Shown: positions 8,912 through 17,105, counted from the stretch's first letter. The stretch: 64,000 nt of DNA from Xanthobacter sp. YC-JY1 (GCF_021730305.1 NZ_CP032674.1:2527001-2591000), one strand, 5' to 3'. Notes: generated by a model not told the origin, from the letters alone. Program-made: numbers and translations.

Positions 8912-9712
8912 ATGTACGCCTTCGACTATCAGCGTCCCGACGCCATCGCCGCCGCTGCCGCGATCCTCTCCGCCGATCCGGAGGCCAAGGCGCTGGCCGG
9001 CGGGCAGACCCTGCTGCCGACCCTGAAGCAGCGCCTCGCCCAGCCGACCGCGCTGGTGGACCTCTCCCGCATCCCGGAACTCTCCGGCATCTGCGCCACG
9101 ACGGAAGGCGTCTCCATCGGCGCCATGACGCGCCATGCGGAGGTGGCCGCCTCGGATGTGGTTCGCGCCGCCATCCCGGCCCTCTCCGATCTCGCCGGCA
9201 TGATCGGCGACGTGGCGGTGCGCAACCGGGGCACCATCGGCGGGTCGCTGGCCAATGACGACCCGACCGCCGACTATCCCGCCGCGGTGCTCGCCTTGAA
9301 CGCGAGCGTGGTCACCGACCGCCGCTCCATCGGCGCGTCCGACTACTTCCGCGGCCTGTTCGAGACGGCGCTGGAGGAGGGGGAGATCATCACCCGCGTG
9401 GACTTCCCCAAGGTGGAGAAGGCCGGCTACGCCAAGTTCCGCAATCCGGCCTCGCGCTATGCCATGGCTGGCGTGTTCGTGGCGAAGACGGCAGCCGAGG
9501 TGCGGGTGGCGGTGACGGGGGCAGGGCAGTCCGGCGTGTTCCTGTGGACCGAGGCGGGGGACATCCTCTCCTCCGATTTCACGGTCCAGGCCATCTCCGG
9601 CCTCGCGCTCGATCCCTCCAACCTCATGAGCGACCTGCACGGCAGTGCCGAATACCGGGCGCAGCTGGCGAAGGTGATGCTGAAGCGGGCGCTCGCCTCG
9701 ATCACGGGGTGA
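8912..9712 (+). CDS. coxM: CODH-like FAD-binding medium subunit CoxM
   Basis: This is the flavoprotein subunit (266 residues). It has the FAD-binding motifs of the family, [16 protein letters not shown] (residues about 30-45) and [18 protein letters not shown] (about 101-120), and a C-terminal CO dehydrogenase flavoprotein domain. The start at 8912 follows GGAGG (AATAGGAGGACGCC). It completes a minimal S-L-M operon. None of the accessory genes usual for form I (coxDEF, coxG) are present here. The stop lies 12 bp from the convergent EAL gene stop, with no room for a conventional terminator. Confidence 0.93.
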   Translation: MYAFDYQRPDAIAAAAAILSADPEAKALAGGQTLLPTLKQRLAQPTALVDLSRIPELSGICATTEGVSIGAMTRHAEVAASDVVRAAIPALSDLAGMIGDVAVRNRGTIGGSLANDDPTADYPAAVLALNASVVTDRRSIGASDYFRGLFETALEEGEIITRVDFPKVEKAGYAKFRNPASRYAMAGVFVAKTAAEVRVAVTGAGQSGVFLWTEAGDILSSDFTVQAISGLALDPSNLMSDLHGSAEYRAQLAKVMLKRALASITG

Positions 9713-9724
9713 GAGCGGCCGGCC

Positions 9725-11254
9725 CTATCGGCGTCTGGCTGTCCAGAAGACGAGGAATGCCGAGGCCGGAAGGGCCTTCGAGTAAAGCCAGCCCTGGGCG
9801 AAGCTCACGCCCTGGGTGCGCAGATATTCGGCCTGGTTCTCGGTTTCCACACCCTCGGCGATGATCTGCAGTTTCAGCTCGTGTCCCATGGCGATGATGT
9901 AGGGGGTCACGTCGCGCGTGGGCGCCTCCGTATTGACGGCGGCGATGAAAGACCGGTCGATCTTCAGAAGATCGATGGGCAGGTTCTGGATGTAGTTGAG
10001 GCCCGAATATCCCGTACCGAAATCGTCGATGGCGGTCCTGTGGCCGCGGCGGCGCAGTTCGAGGAGCGTGGCGCGCGCCCCGTCCACATCGATGAAGCTG
10101 CGCTCCGTCGCTTCGAGCCATATCTGCCGTGGCTGGATGCCGGAGCCGTCCAGCACACGCTCCAGCACCGGCAGGATGCGCCCGGTGGTGATGTCGACGG
10201 CGCTGAGGTTGATGCTGACATGCGCGTGCGGGTCATCGCGCAGCAGGTCTCCGAGATCGTCGATGACGGCGGACAGCATCTGGTCGGTCAGGCGCCCGAT
10301 CAGGCCGGTTTCCTCGGCGAGGGGGATGAACATATCAGGCGGAGTCTGGCTGCCGTCCGCACGCGGCCAGCGCACGAGCGCCTCGGCGCCGATGCAGCGC
10401 CCCGTGGCCAGCTCGATGATCGGCTGGTAGTGCGCGACCAGTTCGCCCTTCTTCAGCGCCTTCGCCAGTTCGGTGCGGGGCGAGCTTTGCCGGCGCAGCA
10501 CCAGCAGCCCCGACGCGGCCGACAGCAGCGCGATCGCGGCCGAAAGGGGCAGGAGGACCGCCCGATTGGCCTGCAGATGCTCCTTGAATGTGATGCGCGG
10601 CTGACGGACGGTCACGGCCCAGTTGCGCGAGACCTTCTCGACGCGCGCATCCTCTGCGTCCGGCGTCGCGTGTCGGTCCCGGTCAAGATAGCTCGCATAG
10701 ATGGGCAGGCCGCCGCGGGTGCGGACTTCCGAGATCGTGAATGGGTTGGAGGTCTCCCACTCATTGAAGAACTGTCTCTGGTCGACGAGGACGCTGTACT
10801 CGCGCAGGCGCAGGATGAGGATCGCCCGGTCAGTGCCGAAATTGGTCGGCCGCCAGTTCAGGATGAGGCCGATGCCATCCGGCTGCTCGATCTGGACCGG
10901 GGCTCGCACCAGCCTGTAGTTCAGCATGCCCCACGAATTGCACTCGACCACGTCCCCCGCGCCATAGCCGATGTTGACAACAGACAACGCCTCTTCGGTG
11001 ATCTGCAACATCGCGCGAATATGCTGTGGCGAGCAGGGCGGAAAGGGCATCGCTGCAATGGTGCGCAGCGCCGACACCGCATCGGCGTAGACCGCGTCGG
11101 TATGATCAAGAACTCGCAATGCATAGGCATTGAGTTGTTCTTGCTGCGTGGAAAGAGCAAACCGCCATGACACATAAAGGGTCGGCGCCAGCGGCACCAT
11201 CGTGCCGATAACGGTTGCAAGAACGACCAATGCCCAGGTCAATCCCCGGCTCAT
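9725..11254 (-). CDS. CSS-motif sensor EAL-domain c-di-GMP phosphodiesterase
   Basis: The membrane protein (509 residues) is predicted to degrade cyclic di-GMP. Domains in order: N-terminal membrane anchor (residues 5-28), a periplasmic CSS-type sensor with Cys74 (PPCSPQHI) and Cys104 (ECNSWG), a second membrane segment (about 228-250), then an EAL domain. Catalytic and metal residues appear intact: GAEALVRW, NLSA, EATER, DDFGTGYSGL, KIDRSF, EGVETENQ and QGWLYSKA. There is no GGDEF domain. In characterised CSS-EAL proteins (PdeC type of enterobacteria) the two periplasmic Cys form a redox-sensitive disulfide that controls activity and proteolysis; the same is plausible here. It is convergent with coxM and likely monocistronic. 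Confidence 0.92.
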   Translation of the reverse strand: MSRGLTWALVVLATVIGTMVPLAPTLYVSWRFALSTQQEQLNAYALRVLDHTDAVYADAVSALRTIAAMPFPPCSPQHIRAMLQITEEALSVVNIGYGAGDVVECNSWGMLNYRLVRAPVQIEQPDGIGLILNWRPTNFGTDRAILILRLREYSVLVDQRQFFNEWETSNPFTISEVRTRGGLPIYASYLDRDRHATPDAEDARVEKVSRNWAVTVRQPRITFKEHLQANRAVLLPLSAAIALLSAASGLLVLRRQSSPRTELAKALKKGELVAHYQPIIELATGRCIGAEALVRWPRADGSQTPPDMFIPLAEETGLIGRLTDQMLSAVIDDLGDLLRDDPHAHVSINLSAVDITTGRILPVLERVLDGSGIQPRQIWLEATERSFIDVDGARATLLELRRRGHRTAIDDFGTGYSGLNYIQNLPIDLLKIDRSFIAAVNTEAPTRDVTPYIIAMGHELKLQIIAEGVETENQAEYLRTQGVSFAQGWLYSKALPASAFLVFWTARRR

Positions 11255-11285
11255 GTCGGATGCCCAAAAGGTGCAGCAATCATGT

Positions 11286-11392
11286 CCGACAGAGAATGTC
11301 GGCCGGTATTGTGCTACACGCTCGCATGATCTATACGCTAATTATCTTGCTTCAGTGGGTCATGATTATTTCATTAATGGCAAAAAGCCATT
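11286..11392. promoter_or_regulatory. AT-rich divergent intergenic region with two inverted repeats
   Basis: The 269-bp gap (11255-11523) between the EAL gene and the TMEM175-like gene contains CCGACA-N5-TGTCGG (11286-11302) and AATGGC-AAAAA-GCCATT (11376-11392). The second sits in a stretch that is much more AT-rich (11320-11400) than the rest of the window. This is where promoters for both genes should lie. The repeats may be operators; no factor can be named. Confidence 0.3.
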
Positions 11393-11403
11393 GGCGCAAA
11401 TGA
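11326..11403 (+). CDS. Possible 25-residue hydrophobic small protein
   Basis: A short ORF encodes a peptide with one almost perfect membrane-spanning stretch (MIYTLIILLQWVMIISLMAK) and a basic end (SHWRK). That is the layout of small inner-membrane proteins or type I toxin-like peptides. No clear Shine-Dalgarno precedes it, and the AT-rich DNA alone could produce such a peptide by chance. It partly overlaps the AATGGC inverted repeat. Confidence 0.2.
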   Translation: MIYTLIILLQWVMIISLMAKSHWRK

Positions 11404-11523
11404 AGGTGACGTGCGCAGTTCGAGACCGTCGAGGGGCGTTGCGACGGGCGAGACGCCCGATTGCGACTGTCCAGCCCGGCCGGGCTGCCGCATGCGTCGT
11501 GCCGGCGGCACGGAGCGCGTAGG

Positions 11524-12225
11524 ATGCAATCCAGCGGCAGGAGCCTCTTTCCCAAGGCGCGTGTGGACGCCCTGAGCGACGGTATTTTCGCCTTCGCGAT
11601 GACGCTGCTGGTGCTGGACATCCGCTTGCCCGACGACCTTCCGCTCACCTCGGCAGCGGAACTGACGGCGCATCTGGTCTCGCTGTCGCACCAGATGCTG
11701 ACCTATGTAATTTCCTTCTTCGTGCTGGGTGCCTTCTGGCGCAGCGGCATCGAGATCCGGCCCACCAGCGAGAGGGTGGACCGGCACACGGTGCGCCTTG
11801 CGTTGCTATTCCTGTTCTTCGTCACCACCGTGCCGTTCTCGTCGGGGCTGGTGGGGCGTTATGGCGGGCTGGCGCCGGCGGTGGTGGTCTATGCCGGCAA
11901 CATGACCATGCTGGCCGTGCTGACCATCGCCATCAGATATCTGGATGTGGAGCCTAAGCATCGGTCGCTGCGCGGCGCGGCCGGCGGCGTGCTGCCCCTG
12001 TTCATCGCGACCGCGATCCCTCTCGGTGCTCATCAGCGCCGTCGCGCCGCGACAGGCCATGTACGCCTACCTGCTGACCGGGCTGGCGCGCCTGCCCTTC
12101 TGGCCGCGCGGCGGCTACGGCGCAGCGGACTGACCAAAAGGAAAGGCCGGCGCAGGGGTGCCCCGCGCCGGCCTTTCACTCAATCACGTGGCGATCACTT
12201 CCGCCCGATCACTTCACGCCGATGA
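11524..12225 (+). CDS. TMEM175/DUF1211 family channel-like protein, C-terminus apparently frameshifted
   Basis: The first 165 or so residues match the DUF1211 (TMEM175-type potassium channel) family. The signature RVDALSDGIFAFAMTLLVLD carries the RxxxFSD-like pore helix motif and is followed by further hydrophobic helices. After LPLFIATAIP (about 12020) the frame becomes hydrophilic and Arg-rich. The +1 frame instead continues with a credible last helix (SVLISAVAP...YAYLLTGLARLP) and stops at 12133, eight bases before a strong terminator. As read here, the main frame runs through that terminator to 12225 and into the neighbouring gene's 3' end. A one-base insertion near 12020-12026 in this strain, or a sequencing error, is the simplest explanation. 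The intact product would be about 203 residues. Confidence 0.75.
   Translation: MQSSGRSLFPKARVDALSDGIFAFAMTLLVLDIRLPDDLPLTSAAELTAHLVSLSHQMLTYVISFFVLGAFWRSGIEIRPTSERVDRHTVRLALLFLFFVTTVPFSSGLVGRYGGLAPAVVVYAGNMTMLAVLTIAIRYLDVEPKHRSLRGAAGGVLPLFIATAIPLGAHQRRRAATGHVRLPADRAGAPALLAARRLRRSGLTKRKGRRRGAPRRPFTQSRGDHFRPITSRR
12141..12177 (+). terminator. Strong intrinsic hairpin, probably bidirectional
   Basis: A perfect 13-bp stem (GAAAGGCCGGCGC with GCGCCGGCCTTTC) surrounds an 11-base loop. It lies directly after the alternative stop (12133) of the TMEM175-like gene and 32 bp after the stop of the convergent Gly-rich gene. The AAAGG...CCTTT ends give a short T-run on both strands. Confidence 0.7.
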
Positions 12226-12550
12226 CGCCGCCCACGGCACCACCGACCGCGCCGACCGCGCCACCGACCACCGCGCCCACGGGGCCAGCGGCCTTCTCGC
12301 CTTCCTTGGCGCCCTTCTCGGCGCCGGTGCCGGTGCCCTTGACGCCGCCGGCGACACCGCCCGCGACCGCACCGCCCACACCGCCGACCGTGCCGCCGAC
12401 GCCAGCGCCGACCGGGCCGGCCGCCTTGTCACCGGCCGAAGCGCCGGCATTGGCGCCCTGCTCGGCACCCTTCACCACGCCCTGCGCGAACGCGGCGGCG
12501 GGGGCCAGAGCCAAAGAGAGAGCGGTAGCGGCCAGAATGATCTTCTTCAT
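12209..12550 (-). CDS. Gly/Ala-rich exported small protein, unknown function
   Basis: The 113-residue product has a clear Sec signal peptide (MKKIILAATALSLALAPAAAFA, probable cleavage after AFA). The mature part is made almost wholly of Gly, Ala, Val and Lys. Two imperfect internal repeats begin KAAGPVGA and run as VGG-x-VG blocks, separated by a Lys/Glu/Gly linker (GTGTGAEKGAKEGE). The VGGxVGGxVGG rhythm resembles glycine-zipper segments that insert into or line the outer membrane. I do not recognise a named family. It is transcribed alone from upstream of 12550 and shares the hairpin at 12141-12177 with the opposing gene. Confidence 0.75.
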   Translation of the reverse strand: MKKIILAATALSLALAPAAAFAQGVVKGAEQGANAGASAGDKAAGPVGAGVGGTVGGVGGAVAGGVAGGVKGTGTGAEKGAKEGEKAAGPVGAVVGGAVGAVGGAVGGVIGVK

Positions 12551-12717
12551 GGCATTCCATCCTTCGGTTCGTCACTTCGACAGGCGACGGGAGCCGTTGC
12601 TTCCGCCGCCGAGCGCGCGACCGTGGGGCGTCGTGGTGCGCAGACCCGCCCCTACGATAATCCGCCGGTCGACCTCCCGCCAGACACGCTGACGGGAGCT
12701 TCGCCGCAGCGGTGGTA

Positions 12718-13890
12718 TCAGGCGGTCTTGTCGAAAAGCTGGCGGCCGATGAGCATCCGCCGGATTTCGCTGGTGCCGGCGCCGATCTCATAGAGCTTGG
12801 CGTCGCGCAGCAGGCGGCCGGTAGGATAATCGTTGATGTAGCCGTTACCGCCGAGGGTCTGGATGGCTTCGAGCGCCATCCAGGTGGCCTTTTCCGCCGC
12901 ATAGAGAATGGCGCCGGCCGCGTCCTCGCGGGTGGTGGCACCGCGATCGCAGGCCTTGGCCACGGCATAGACGTAGGCCTTGGTGGCGTTCATGGTCACG
13001 TACATGTCGGCGATCTTGCCCTGCATCAGCTGGAAGGTGCCGATGGGCTGGCCGAACTGCTTGCGCTCGTGGACATAGGGCATCACCACATCCATGCACG
13101 CCTGCATGATGCCGGTGGGGCCGCCTGCCAGCACCGCACGCTCATAGTCGAGCCCGCTCATGAGCACGTTGACGCCCTTGCCCACGGCGCCCAGCACGTT
13201 CTCCTCCGGCACCTCGCAATCCTCGAACACCAGTTCGCCGGTGTCGGAGCCGCGCATGCCGAGCTTGTCGAGCTTTTGGGCGGTGGAGAAGCCCTTGAAG
13301 CCCTTCTCCACGAGGAAGGCCGTCATGCCCTTGGGGCCGGCGGTGGGGTCGGTCTTGGCATAGACCACCAGCGTCTCGGCGATGGGGCCGTTGGTGATCC
13401 ACATCTTGGAGCCGTTGAGGACGTAGCGGTCGCCCTTCTTCTCCGCGCGCGTGCGCATGGAGACCACATCCGAGCCCGCGCCCGGCTCCGACATGGCGAG
13501 CGCGCCCACATGCTCGCCCGAAATGAGCTTGGGCAGGTACTTCGCCTTCTGCTCCGGCGTGCCGTTGCGGCTGATCTGGTTGACGCAGAGGTTCGAATGC
13601 GCGCCATAGGAGAGGCCCACCGAGGCGGAGGCGCGGGAAATCTCCTCCATGGCGATGACGTGCTCGAGATAGCCGAGGCCGGAGCCGCCATATTCCTCCT
13701 CCGCCGTCACGCCGAGCAGGCCCAGCGCGCCGAGCTTGGGCCACAGGTCGCGGGGGAACTGGTTGGTCTTGTCGATCTCGGCGGCGCGCGGGGCGATCTC
13801 GGCCTGGGAGAAATCGCGCACGGTGTCGCGCAGCATGTCGGCGGTTTCGCCGAGGTCGAAATCGAAACCCCCGGGGGCGTTCGGCAGCAT
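12718..13890 (-). CDS. ivd: Isovaleryl-CoA dehydrogenase
   Basis: This FAD acyl-CoA dehydrogenase (390 residues) converts isovaleryl-CoA to 3-methylcrotonyl-CoA in leucine degradation. Visible are the FAD/substrate motif [21 protein letters not shown], the basal region [21 protein letters not shown] with the Glu placed in helix G as in isovaleryl-CoA dehydrogenases, [10 protein letters not shown]-like [18 protein letters not shown], and the C-terminal [17 protein letters not shown]. The start at 13890 ([13 protein letters not shown]) is preferred over 13923 because it follows GGGAGGATGTGACC. The rest of the leucine pathway (methylcrotonyl-CoA carboxylase etc.) is not in the window. A palindrome about 75 bp upstream may be the operator. 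Confidence 0.93.
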   Translation of the reverse strand: MLPNAPGGFDFDLGETADMLRDTVRDFSQAEIAPRAAEIDKTNQFPRDLWPKLGALGLLGVTAEEEYGGSGLGYLEHVIAMEEISRASASVGLSYGAHSNLCVNQISRNGTPEQKAKYLPKLISGEHVGALAMSEPGAGSDVVSMRTRAEKKGDRYVLNGSKMWITNGPIAETLVVYAKTDPTAGPKGMTAFLVEKGFKGFSTAQKLDKLGMRGSDTGELVFEDCEVPEENVLGAVGKGVNVLMSGLDYERAVLAGGPTGIMQACMDVVMPYVHERKQFGQPIGTFQLMQGKIADMYVTMNATKAYVYAVAKACDRGATTREDAAGAILYAAEKATWMALEAIQTLGGNGYINDYPTGRLLRDAKLYEIGAGTSEIRRMLIGRQLFDKTA

Positions 13891-13963
13891 GGTCACATCC
13901 TCCCTCGCTCCCCGGATTCTCATGCGCGGTCGTGGCCGCCGCCAGGAAGCGGGGCCTAGAATA

Positions 13964-13979
13964 AAACGGTTGTCCGTTT
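13964..13979. promoter_or_regulatory. Palindromic operator candidate upstream of ivd
   Basis: A perfect inverted repeat AAACGG-N4-CCGTTT lies in a short AT-rich tract (ATAAAACGG...TTTAATC) between ivd and the kinase gene, at the place expected for the ivd promoter. The size and shape fit a TetR-family operator; TetR-type regulators commonly control branched-chain acyl-CoA catabolism. The half-site TTGTCCG recurs in the palindrome upstream of gyrA. Confidence 0.4.
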
Positions 13980-14019
13980 AATCAATGGGCCGTGCACGGC
14001 CCGCGCCGCACAACTTTCG

Positions 14020-15123
14020 TCAGGCGGCGGGGCGGGTGATGCGATCGGTGAGGTTGAGCCGGCCACGGGCGATCTCCGCCACCTGAAGCCGCACGGCCTC
14101 CGAGCCGGCGAGCTGGTCCAGCATCTCGATCTGGTTGCGGGCAATGAGCAGCAGCAGATCATCGCGCACCGCGCCGTCAGGCCCCTTGGGCAGGGCGGCG
14201 ACGATCTGGAGGTGATCGAGGTGCGGCCGGTCGGGCAGGGCGGCCGCGAGATGGGCGCGCAGGGCATCCGCCGTCACCGGCGCGGACGGCGCGACGAAGG
14301 CATAGAGGCCCACCTTGCCGCCCAGCGTCTGGAAATCCGACATATGCACTTCCGCCACGGCGGGATGGCTGGCAAGGGCGGCGGCGATGCGCGGCCCCAC
14401 CTGTGTCACCCGCGGGCCGCGGCCCTCGGTGTCGGAATAGGACATCAGCCGCCGCGTGACGAAGCGGTAGACCTTCTTGCCCGTGGCCATCCACACGCGG
14501 GTGGGCAGGCTCTTGGTGGCCAGCACCTTCTTCTCGCGCGGCGTCAGCCGGTCCGGGCAATAGGTGCGCTTGTGCTTTAGGAGGTGGCGCAGATCCTCAT
14601 AGGCCAGCACGCGGCCGAGCTTGGACCGCCGGCTGAAGGGCAGAGCGAGCTGGAAGTCCATCAGCCACGCCTCGCCATCCGCCCCGCGCAGCCAGTTCTG
14701 CTGCTTGGCGAGGTCGTTATGGACGTAGCCGGCGCGGTGCAGCGTCAGCAGCGCGGCGCGGGCGGAGTGGAAGAAGTGCATGTCCCCGGCCGGCCGGGCG
14801 ATCTGCAGCGGCGCGCCGTCGATCCAGCCGCGAACGAGGAAGCGCTTGCCGACGGCGAGGAGCGGCGTGGTCACGCCGGTGCGCGTCACCTTCTCCAGCG
14901 CATGGATCTCGTGGGCCGCGAGCTGGTAGGCGATGGGCGCGAACCAGAGCGAGACGTCGTTCCAGCGCCGACGCACGGCGGGCCATTCCCGGCCGTGGCG
15001 GTCGGTCCAGGTGCCGCGCTCCACGGTGGAGAAGACATCGCGCTTCAGCACCGTATCCACGGCGAAGCGGGCCGGGTCGGCATCATATTCCAAAGGCGGC
15101 GGCGTGACGGACTGGCGCGGCAT
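14020..15123 (-). CDS. Serine/threonine-kinase-like protein with AMP-ligase-type C-terminal domain
   Basis: The 367-residue protein has two parts. Residues about 55-190 look like a small LPS- or RIO-type kinase lobe: the catalytic loop HNDLAKQQN (135-143) has the HxD and Asn pattern, and the metal loop is DFQ (156-158) instead of DFG. Residues about 245-325 resemble the C-terminal domain of acyl-CoA or AMP-forming synthetases (AALASHPAVAEV, then YAFVAPSAPVTADALRAHL and ALPKGPDGAVRDDLL), but the catalytic Lys of that domain (GKxxR) is replaced (GAVRD). It follows trmFO by nine bases and is surely cotranscribed. The substrate is unknown. The start at 15123 gives MPRQSVTPP; no other start fits better. 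Confidence 0.8.
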   Translation of the reverse strand: MPRQSVTPPPLEYDADPARFAVDTVLKRDVFSTVERGTWTDRHGREWPAVRRRWNDVSLWFAPIAYQLAAHEIHALEKVTRTGVTTPLLAVGKRFLVRGWIDGAPLQIARPAGDMHFFHSARAALLTLHRAGYVHNDLAKQQNWLRGADGEAWLMDFQLALPFSRRSKLGRVLAYEDLRHLLKHKRTYCPDRLTPREKKVLATKSLPTRVWMATGKKVYRFVTRRLMSYSDTEGRGPRVTQVGPRIAAALASHPAVAEVHMSDFQTLGGKVGLYAFVAPSAPVTADALRAHLAAALPDRPHLDHLQIVAALPKGPDGAVRDDLLLLIARNQIEMLDQLAGSEAVRLQVAEIARGRLNLTDRITRPAA

Positions 15124-15132
15124 CCGGGCCTC

Positions 15133-16578
15133 TTAAGCCGCCTGTTGCGGGCTGTCGAGCCAGGTGAGGATGTCCGCCAGGGCCCGCGCGGCGAGCGCCT
15201 TCTTCTTGGCGAGCGTCTTCTCGGCGCCGCGCAGGCGCTTGCCGCCCTCGCCCTTGGGAGCCTCGGCGAGCGGGGGAAACAGACCGAAATTCACGTTCAT
15301 GGGCTGGAAGGAGCGGGGGCCGCCTTCCGCTTCCGCTTCGATATGCCCGCCGGTGATGTGGGCGAGCAGCGCGCCGTGCGCCGTGGTGAGCGGTGGCAGC
15401 GGCACGTCCAGCCCAAGCCGCTCGGCTGCGGCGAAGCGCCCGGCCATGAGGCCGACCGCCGCGCTCTCCACATAGCCCTCGCAGCCGGTGATCTGGCCGG
15501 CGAAGCGCAGGCGGGGATCGGCCTTCAGGCGCAGGGTGCCGTCGAGAAGGCGCGGGGAATTGAGATAGGTGTTGCGGTGGAGGCCGCCGAGCCGGGCGAA
15601 CTCGGCATTTTCCAGCCCCGGTATGGTGCGGAACACGCGGGCCTGCTCGCCATGGCGCAGCTTCGTCTGGAAGCCGACCATGTTGTAGAGCGTGCCCAGC
15701 TTGTTGTCCTGCCGCAGCTGGACGATGGCATAGGCCTTCACGTCCGGCGCGTGGGGATTGGTGAGGCCCACCGGCTTCATGGGGCCGAAGCGCAGCGTCT
15801 CGCGGCCCCGCTCGGCCATCACCTCGATGGGCAGGCAGCCGTCGAAATAGGGGGTCTTGGCCTCGAAGTCGCGGACCGGCGCCTTGTCGCCGGAGATCAG
15901 CGCATCGACGAAGGCGTTGTACTGCGCCTCGTCCATGGGGCAGTTGATGTAGTCCGCGCCCGTGCCGCCCGGCCCCGCTTTGTCATAGCGCGACTGAAAC
16001 CAGGCCTTGCCCATGTCGATGCTGTCGAAATGCACGATGGGCGCGATGGCATCGAAGAAGGCGAGGGCACTTTCGCCGGTGAGGCCCAGGATCGCCTCGG
16101 CCAGCGCCGGGGAGGTGAGGGGGCCGGTAGCGAGGATCACGTTATCCCACTCGGCCGGGGGCAGGCCGGTGATCTCCTCGCGACGGATCTCGATGAGCGG
16201 GTGCGCCTCCAGCGCTGCGGTGACGGCGCGGGAGAAGCCCTCCCGGTCCACCGCCAGCGCGCCGCCGGCCGGCACCTGATTGGCATCCGCCGCCTTGAGG
16301 ATCAGCGAGCCGGCGCGGCGCATCTCCGCATGGAGCACGCCCACGGCATTGCCCTGCGGATCGTCGGAGCGGAAGGAATTGGAGCAGACGAGTTCGGCGA
16401 GACCGTCGGTGAGGTGGGCTTCGGTGCCGCGCACGGGCCGCATCTCGTGAAGCACCACGGGAATGCCCCGCGTGGCCAGCTGCCAACTTGCCTCCGAGCC
16501 CGCGAGCCCTCCGCCGACCACATGGACGGGTGCGACATTATCGCCATTCGGACGGTCGGGCCAAAAAGTGTCAGGCAT
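15133..16578 (-). CDS. trmFO: Methylenetetrahydrofolate-tRNA-(uracil-5-)-methyltransferase TrmFO
   Basis: This enzyme makes 5-methyluridine at position 54 of tRNA, using methylenetetrahydrofolate and FADH2. The 481-residue length and the motifs [10 protein letters not shown] (dinucleotide fold, 21-30), [19 protein letters not shown], the active-site region [14 protein letters not shown] and [15 protein letters not shown] match the TrmFO/Gid family. The start at 16578 gives a slightly longer N-terminus ([14 protein letters not shown]) than the minimal fold. The next gene on the same strand is the kinase/ligase-tail protein. Upstream lies the DUF1127 gene, isolated by a terminator. Confidence 0.95.
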   Translation of the reverse strand: MPDTFWPDRPNGDNVAPVHVVGGGLAGSEASWQLATRGIPVVLHEMRPVRGTEAHLTDGLAELVCSNSFRSDDPQGNAVGVLHAEMRRAGSLILKAADANQVPAGGALAVDREGFSRAVTAALEAHPLIEIRREEITGLPPAEWDNVILATGPLTSPALAEAILGLTGESALAFFDAIAPIVHFDSIDMGKAWFQSRYDKAGPGGTGADYINCPMDEAQYNAFVDALISGDKAPVRDFEAKTPYFDGCLPIEVMAERGRETLRFGPMKPVGLTNPHAPDVKAYAIVQLRQDNKLGTLYNMVGFQTKLRHGEQARVFRTIPGLENAEFARLGGLHRNTYLNSPRLLDGTLRLKADPRLRFAGQITGCEGYVESAAVGLMAGRFAAAERLGLDVPLPPLTTAHGALLAHITGGHIEAEAEGGPRSFQPMNVNFGLFPPLAEAPKGEGGKRLRGAEKTLAKKKALAARALADILTWLDSPQQAA

Positions 16579-16700
16579 CGCGGCTCCAGTGTGCCGCCGG
16601 CAATCGGGGGCACCCGGCGGGACAAGCGGTGTGCCACACGCGCCGCTGGGACTTCAACCCTCAGAGCCTTTGGGAGCCATGGAGGGGGCCCAAAAACGAA

Positions 16701-16723
16701 AATGGTCCCCTCAGGGGACCATT
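16701..16723 (-). terminator. Rho-independent terminator of the DUF1127 gene
   Basis: A perfect 10-bp stem AATGGTCCCC/GGGGACCATT encloses a 3-base loop and is followed on the minus strand by TTCGTTTTTG. It lies 50 bp past the DUF1127 stop, and it insulates trmFO, whose promoter must therefore lie at about 16580-16700. Confidence 0.8.
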
Positions 16724-16773
16724 CTCCGGTGCCGGCCCGAAGGCCGGCTCAGCCATGGCGGCGTCGCGTGAAA

Positions 16774-16935
16774 TCAGGCGACGGCCGAAGCGTGGCGGGC
16801 CACGGCCCGGATTTCGCTGCGCGACACGTTGATGTCGGCGAGGGAGCGATCATCAAGGCTGGACAGCTCCGCAACCGTGCGATTGTAGACCTGCCACCGG
16901 CGGAACTGGCGAGCCAGGAAACCCCAGAGCAACAT
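16774..16935 (-). CDS. DUF1127 small protein
   Basis: The 53-residue protein has the DUF1127 layout: a hydrophobic/aromatic N-terminus (MLLWGFLARQFRRW), a central helix (VYNRTVAELSSLDDRSLADI) and the end typical of the family (NVSRSEIRAVAR). The ATG at 16933-16935 was chosen over longer frames because AGAGGAGAAG precedes it. DUF1127 proteins of alphaproteobacteria include small Arg-rich proteins that affect RNA metabolism, phosphate response and stress, some binding RNA; the role here is unknown. It is a single gene with its own terminator, and its upstream region is full of CATTGC/GCAATG palindromes. Confidence 0.85.
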   Translation of the reverse strand: MLLWGFLARQFRRWQVYNRTVAELSSLDDRSLADINVSRSEIRAVARHASAVA

Positions 16936-17028
16936 GTTACTTCTCCTCTTGTGGACCGCCTCGCGGCGATTCCACTTGCTGAGGGCAAACATATGCCCAC
17001 ATGCTGCATCGCCATAGGACCGCTGACG

Positions 17029-17105
17029 CATTGCAGCAATGCAACGCGTGCATGATGGGGCGCCATAGGTCGTTAACCTGTCGGAATATTGCAATGTTGC
17101 ATTGC
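17029..17105. promoter_or_regulatory. Repeated CATTGC/GCAATG palindromes in divergent promoter region
   Basis: The 316-bp space between the DUF1127 and FkbM genes contains CATTGC-A-GCAATG (17029-17041) and GCAATG-TTG-CATTGC (17091-17105), in opposite arm order 62 bp apart. Between them, GCGCCATAGG and CGCCATAGG-type copies occur at about 17010 and 17061. This looks like a multi-site operator for one or both genes. The regulator is unknown. Confidence 0.4.

Noticed and set aside
6383-9640. 1,085-codon minus-strand frame opposite coxL and coxM
   Set aside because: The plus strand shows all CoxL and CoxM motifs with ribosome binding sites; the minus frame has only His/Gly/Asp-rich shadow sequence.
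16600-16700. Possible RNA gene between trmFO and the DUF1127 terminator
   Set aside because: No cloverleaf or known small RNA structure; probably the trmFO leader.
14584-17055. 823-codon plus-strand frame opposite trmFO and the kinase gene
   Set aside because: Conflicts with clear TrmFO motifs; no recognisable domain and no start signal.
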